Assembly: GCA_029263555.1 (NCBI GenBank)
Contig: JAJUFW010000163.1
Coordinates: 1 to 6,841 of the forward strand
From: Alphaproteobacteria bacterium
GTDB lineage: Bacteria > Pseudomonadota > Alphaproteobacteria > DSM-16000 > Inquilinaceae
Direction: 5' to 3'
Length of the DNA: 6,841 nucleotides
Shown piece by piece: positions 5,884 to 6,841 of this stretch; the stretch's first letter is position 1; every line of letters starts with the position of its first letter. The position numbers and the translations under genes are program-made. Below the pieces are notes generated by a model, which saw only the letters and a list, made by a program, of their open reading frames with translations, made no database searches and was not told the origin of the DNA.

Positions 5884-6841
5884 CGCGGCGGCGGCGATCG
5901 GCGCCGGCACGAGGCGCGGCCCGGCGATCGTCCGGCCGAGGTTGTAGACCATGACGACCACGCCCGTGAGGAAGAAGATGCCCCCGAGTGCGCGGATCAC
6001 GTAGTAGGGATGCATCGCCGCGACGGTCTCGACGAAGCTGTACTGAAGGAAGCCCAGCTCGTCATAGGCGCGCCACATCAGCCCCTGCATGATGCCCGAC
6101 GCCCACATCGCGGTGATGTAGAGGATGATGCCGATCGTCCCCAGCCAGAAGTGGAGCTCGACCAGCCTGATGCTGTAGAGGCGCTCCCGTCCCCAGAGCC
6201 GCGGCACGACGTGATAGAGCGCGCCGAAGCAGACGAAGGCGACCCAGCCCAGCGCCCCCGAATGCACGTGGCCGACGGTCCAGTCGGTATAGTGGCTGAG
6301 TCCGTTGACCGCCTTGATGGCCATGAGCGGCCCCTCGAAGGTGCTCATCCCGTAGAAGCCGACGGCAACGACCAGGAAGCGCAGCACGGGATCCGTGCGC
6401 AGGCGGTCCCAGCGGCCGGCGACGGTGCCGATGCCGTTCGCCGTGCTGGCCCAGGACGGCATCCACAGCATGAGCGAGAAGGTCATGCCGAGCGTCTGCG
6501 CCCAGTCCGGCAGCGCCGTGTAGTGCAGGTGGTGGGGACCCGCCCAGATATAGATGAAGATCAGGCTGAAGAAGCCCAGGATCGACAGGCGATAGGACCA
6601 GATCGGGCGCTCGGCCTGCTTCGGGACGAAGTAGTACATGATCCCGAGGAAGCCGGCGGTGAGGAAGAAGGCGACGGCGTTGTGGCCGTACCACCACTGG
6701 GTCATCGCATCCTGCACGCCCGAGAAGAGCGAGTAGCTCTTGGTGCCGGTGAGCGACACCGGGACCGCGAGATTGTTGACGATGTGCAGGATCGCGATCG
6801 TGACGATGAAGGCCAGATAGTACCAGTTGGCGACGTAGATG
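5881..6841 (-). CDS. ccoN: cbb3-type cytochrome c oxidase subunit I, CcoN/FixN (5' end cut off by window edge)
   Basis: Catalytic heme-copper subunit of the inner-membrane cbb3 oxidase; reduces O2 to water and pumps protons. The reading frame is open to the window edge, giving 319 codons and a TAA stop at 5883-5881. An in-frame GTG at 6759 is internal, because conserved sequence (NWYYLAFIVTIAILHIVNN) continues upstream of it. Counting the first full codon as residue 1, the ligands are all present: His53, His103 and His104 (CuB), Tyr97 (the tyrosine cross-linked to the first His), His191 (heme b3), His193 (heme b) and Glu169 in STFEGP. Their spacing equals that of Pseudomonas stutzeri His207, Tyr251, His257/258, Glu323, His345 and His347, so about 154 N-terminal residues (including the other heme b ligand) are missing. 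Several hydrophobic helices follow, ending in an Ala-rich tail. First gene of the operon seen here; its promoter is outside the window. Confidence 0.98.
   Translation of the reverse strand, partial: IYVANWYYLAFIVTIAILHIVNNLAVPVSLTGTKSYSLFSGVQDAMTQWWYGHNAVAFFLTAGFLGIMYYFVPKQAERPIWSYRLSILGFFSLIFIYIWAGPHHLHYTALPDWAQTLGMTFSLMLWMPSWASTANGIGTVAGRWDRLRTDPVLRFLVVAVGFYGMSTFEGPLMAIKAVNGLSHYTDWTVGHVHSGALGWVAFVCFGALYHVVPRLWGRERLYSIRLVELHFWLGTIGIILYITAMWASGIMQGLMWRAYDELGFLQYSFVETVAAMHPYYVIRALGGIFFLTGVVVMVYNLGRTIAGPRLVPAPIAAAA

Noticed and set aside
5881..6759. GTG at 6759 as the ccoN start
   Set aside because: Conserved CcoN sequence with a membrane helix continues in frame upstream to the window edge, so the gene is cut by the window and is not short.
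1..6841. Mobile elements, CRISPR arrays, tRNA or rRNA genes, terminators and FNR boxes
   Set aside because: I looked on both strands and saw none. The whole window is taken up by the seven oxidase and assembly genes, with spacers of 15 bases or less.

Overview
The window holds most of one operon for a cbb3-type cytochrome c oxidase and its assembly factors. Every gene is on the minus strand, so transcription runs from position 6841 towards position 1. In transcription order the genes are ccoN (5' end missing), ccoO, ccoQ, ccoP, ccoG, ccoH and ccoI (last few codons missing). The DNA is visibly GC-rich, with strong G/C third positions. The gene order, the short CcoQ, the single-HMA FixI-type CcoI and the protein sequences all fit an alphaproteobacterium (the fixNOQP-fixGHI arrangement). 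I cannot name the genus from sequence alone.

Layout: 6841-5881 is catalytic subunit CcoN; 5869-5132 is mono-heme c subunit CcoO; 5116-4952 is the small one-helix CcoQ (54 aa); 4959-4090 is di-heme c subunit CcoP; 4079-2652 is polyferredoxin CcoG/FixG; 2647-2165 is CcoH/FixH; 2168-1 is the P1B-type copper ATPase CcoI/FixI. No stretch is free of genes: the largest gap is 15 bases, and two junctions overlap (8 bases at ccoQ/ccoP, 4 bases at ccoH/ccoI).

How the genes work together: CcoP and CcoO carry electrons from the bc1 complex through c-type hemes to CcoN, where O2 is reduced at a heme b3-CuB centre; CcoQ and CcoH help assemble or stabilise the complex. CcoI and CcoG supply the copper for CuB. 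CcoI exports Cu(I) across the inner membrane for oxidase maturation, and CcoG is a membrane iron-sulfur protein with reported cupric reductase activity. Such oxidases have high O2 affinity and are typically used under microaerobic conditions. The operon promoter, any FNR/FixK-type operator and any downstream ccoS lie outside the window.

I checked for in-frame stops, missing ligands and foreign insertions and found none: all seven genes look intact and functional where visible. I see no previously undescribed system here. The points worth a second look are small: how the genes are translationally coupled, and the fusion of the NOQP and GHI blocks with almost no spacer.
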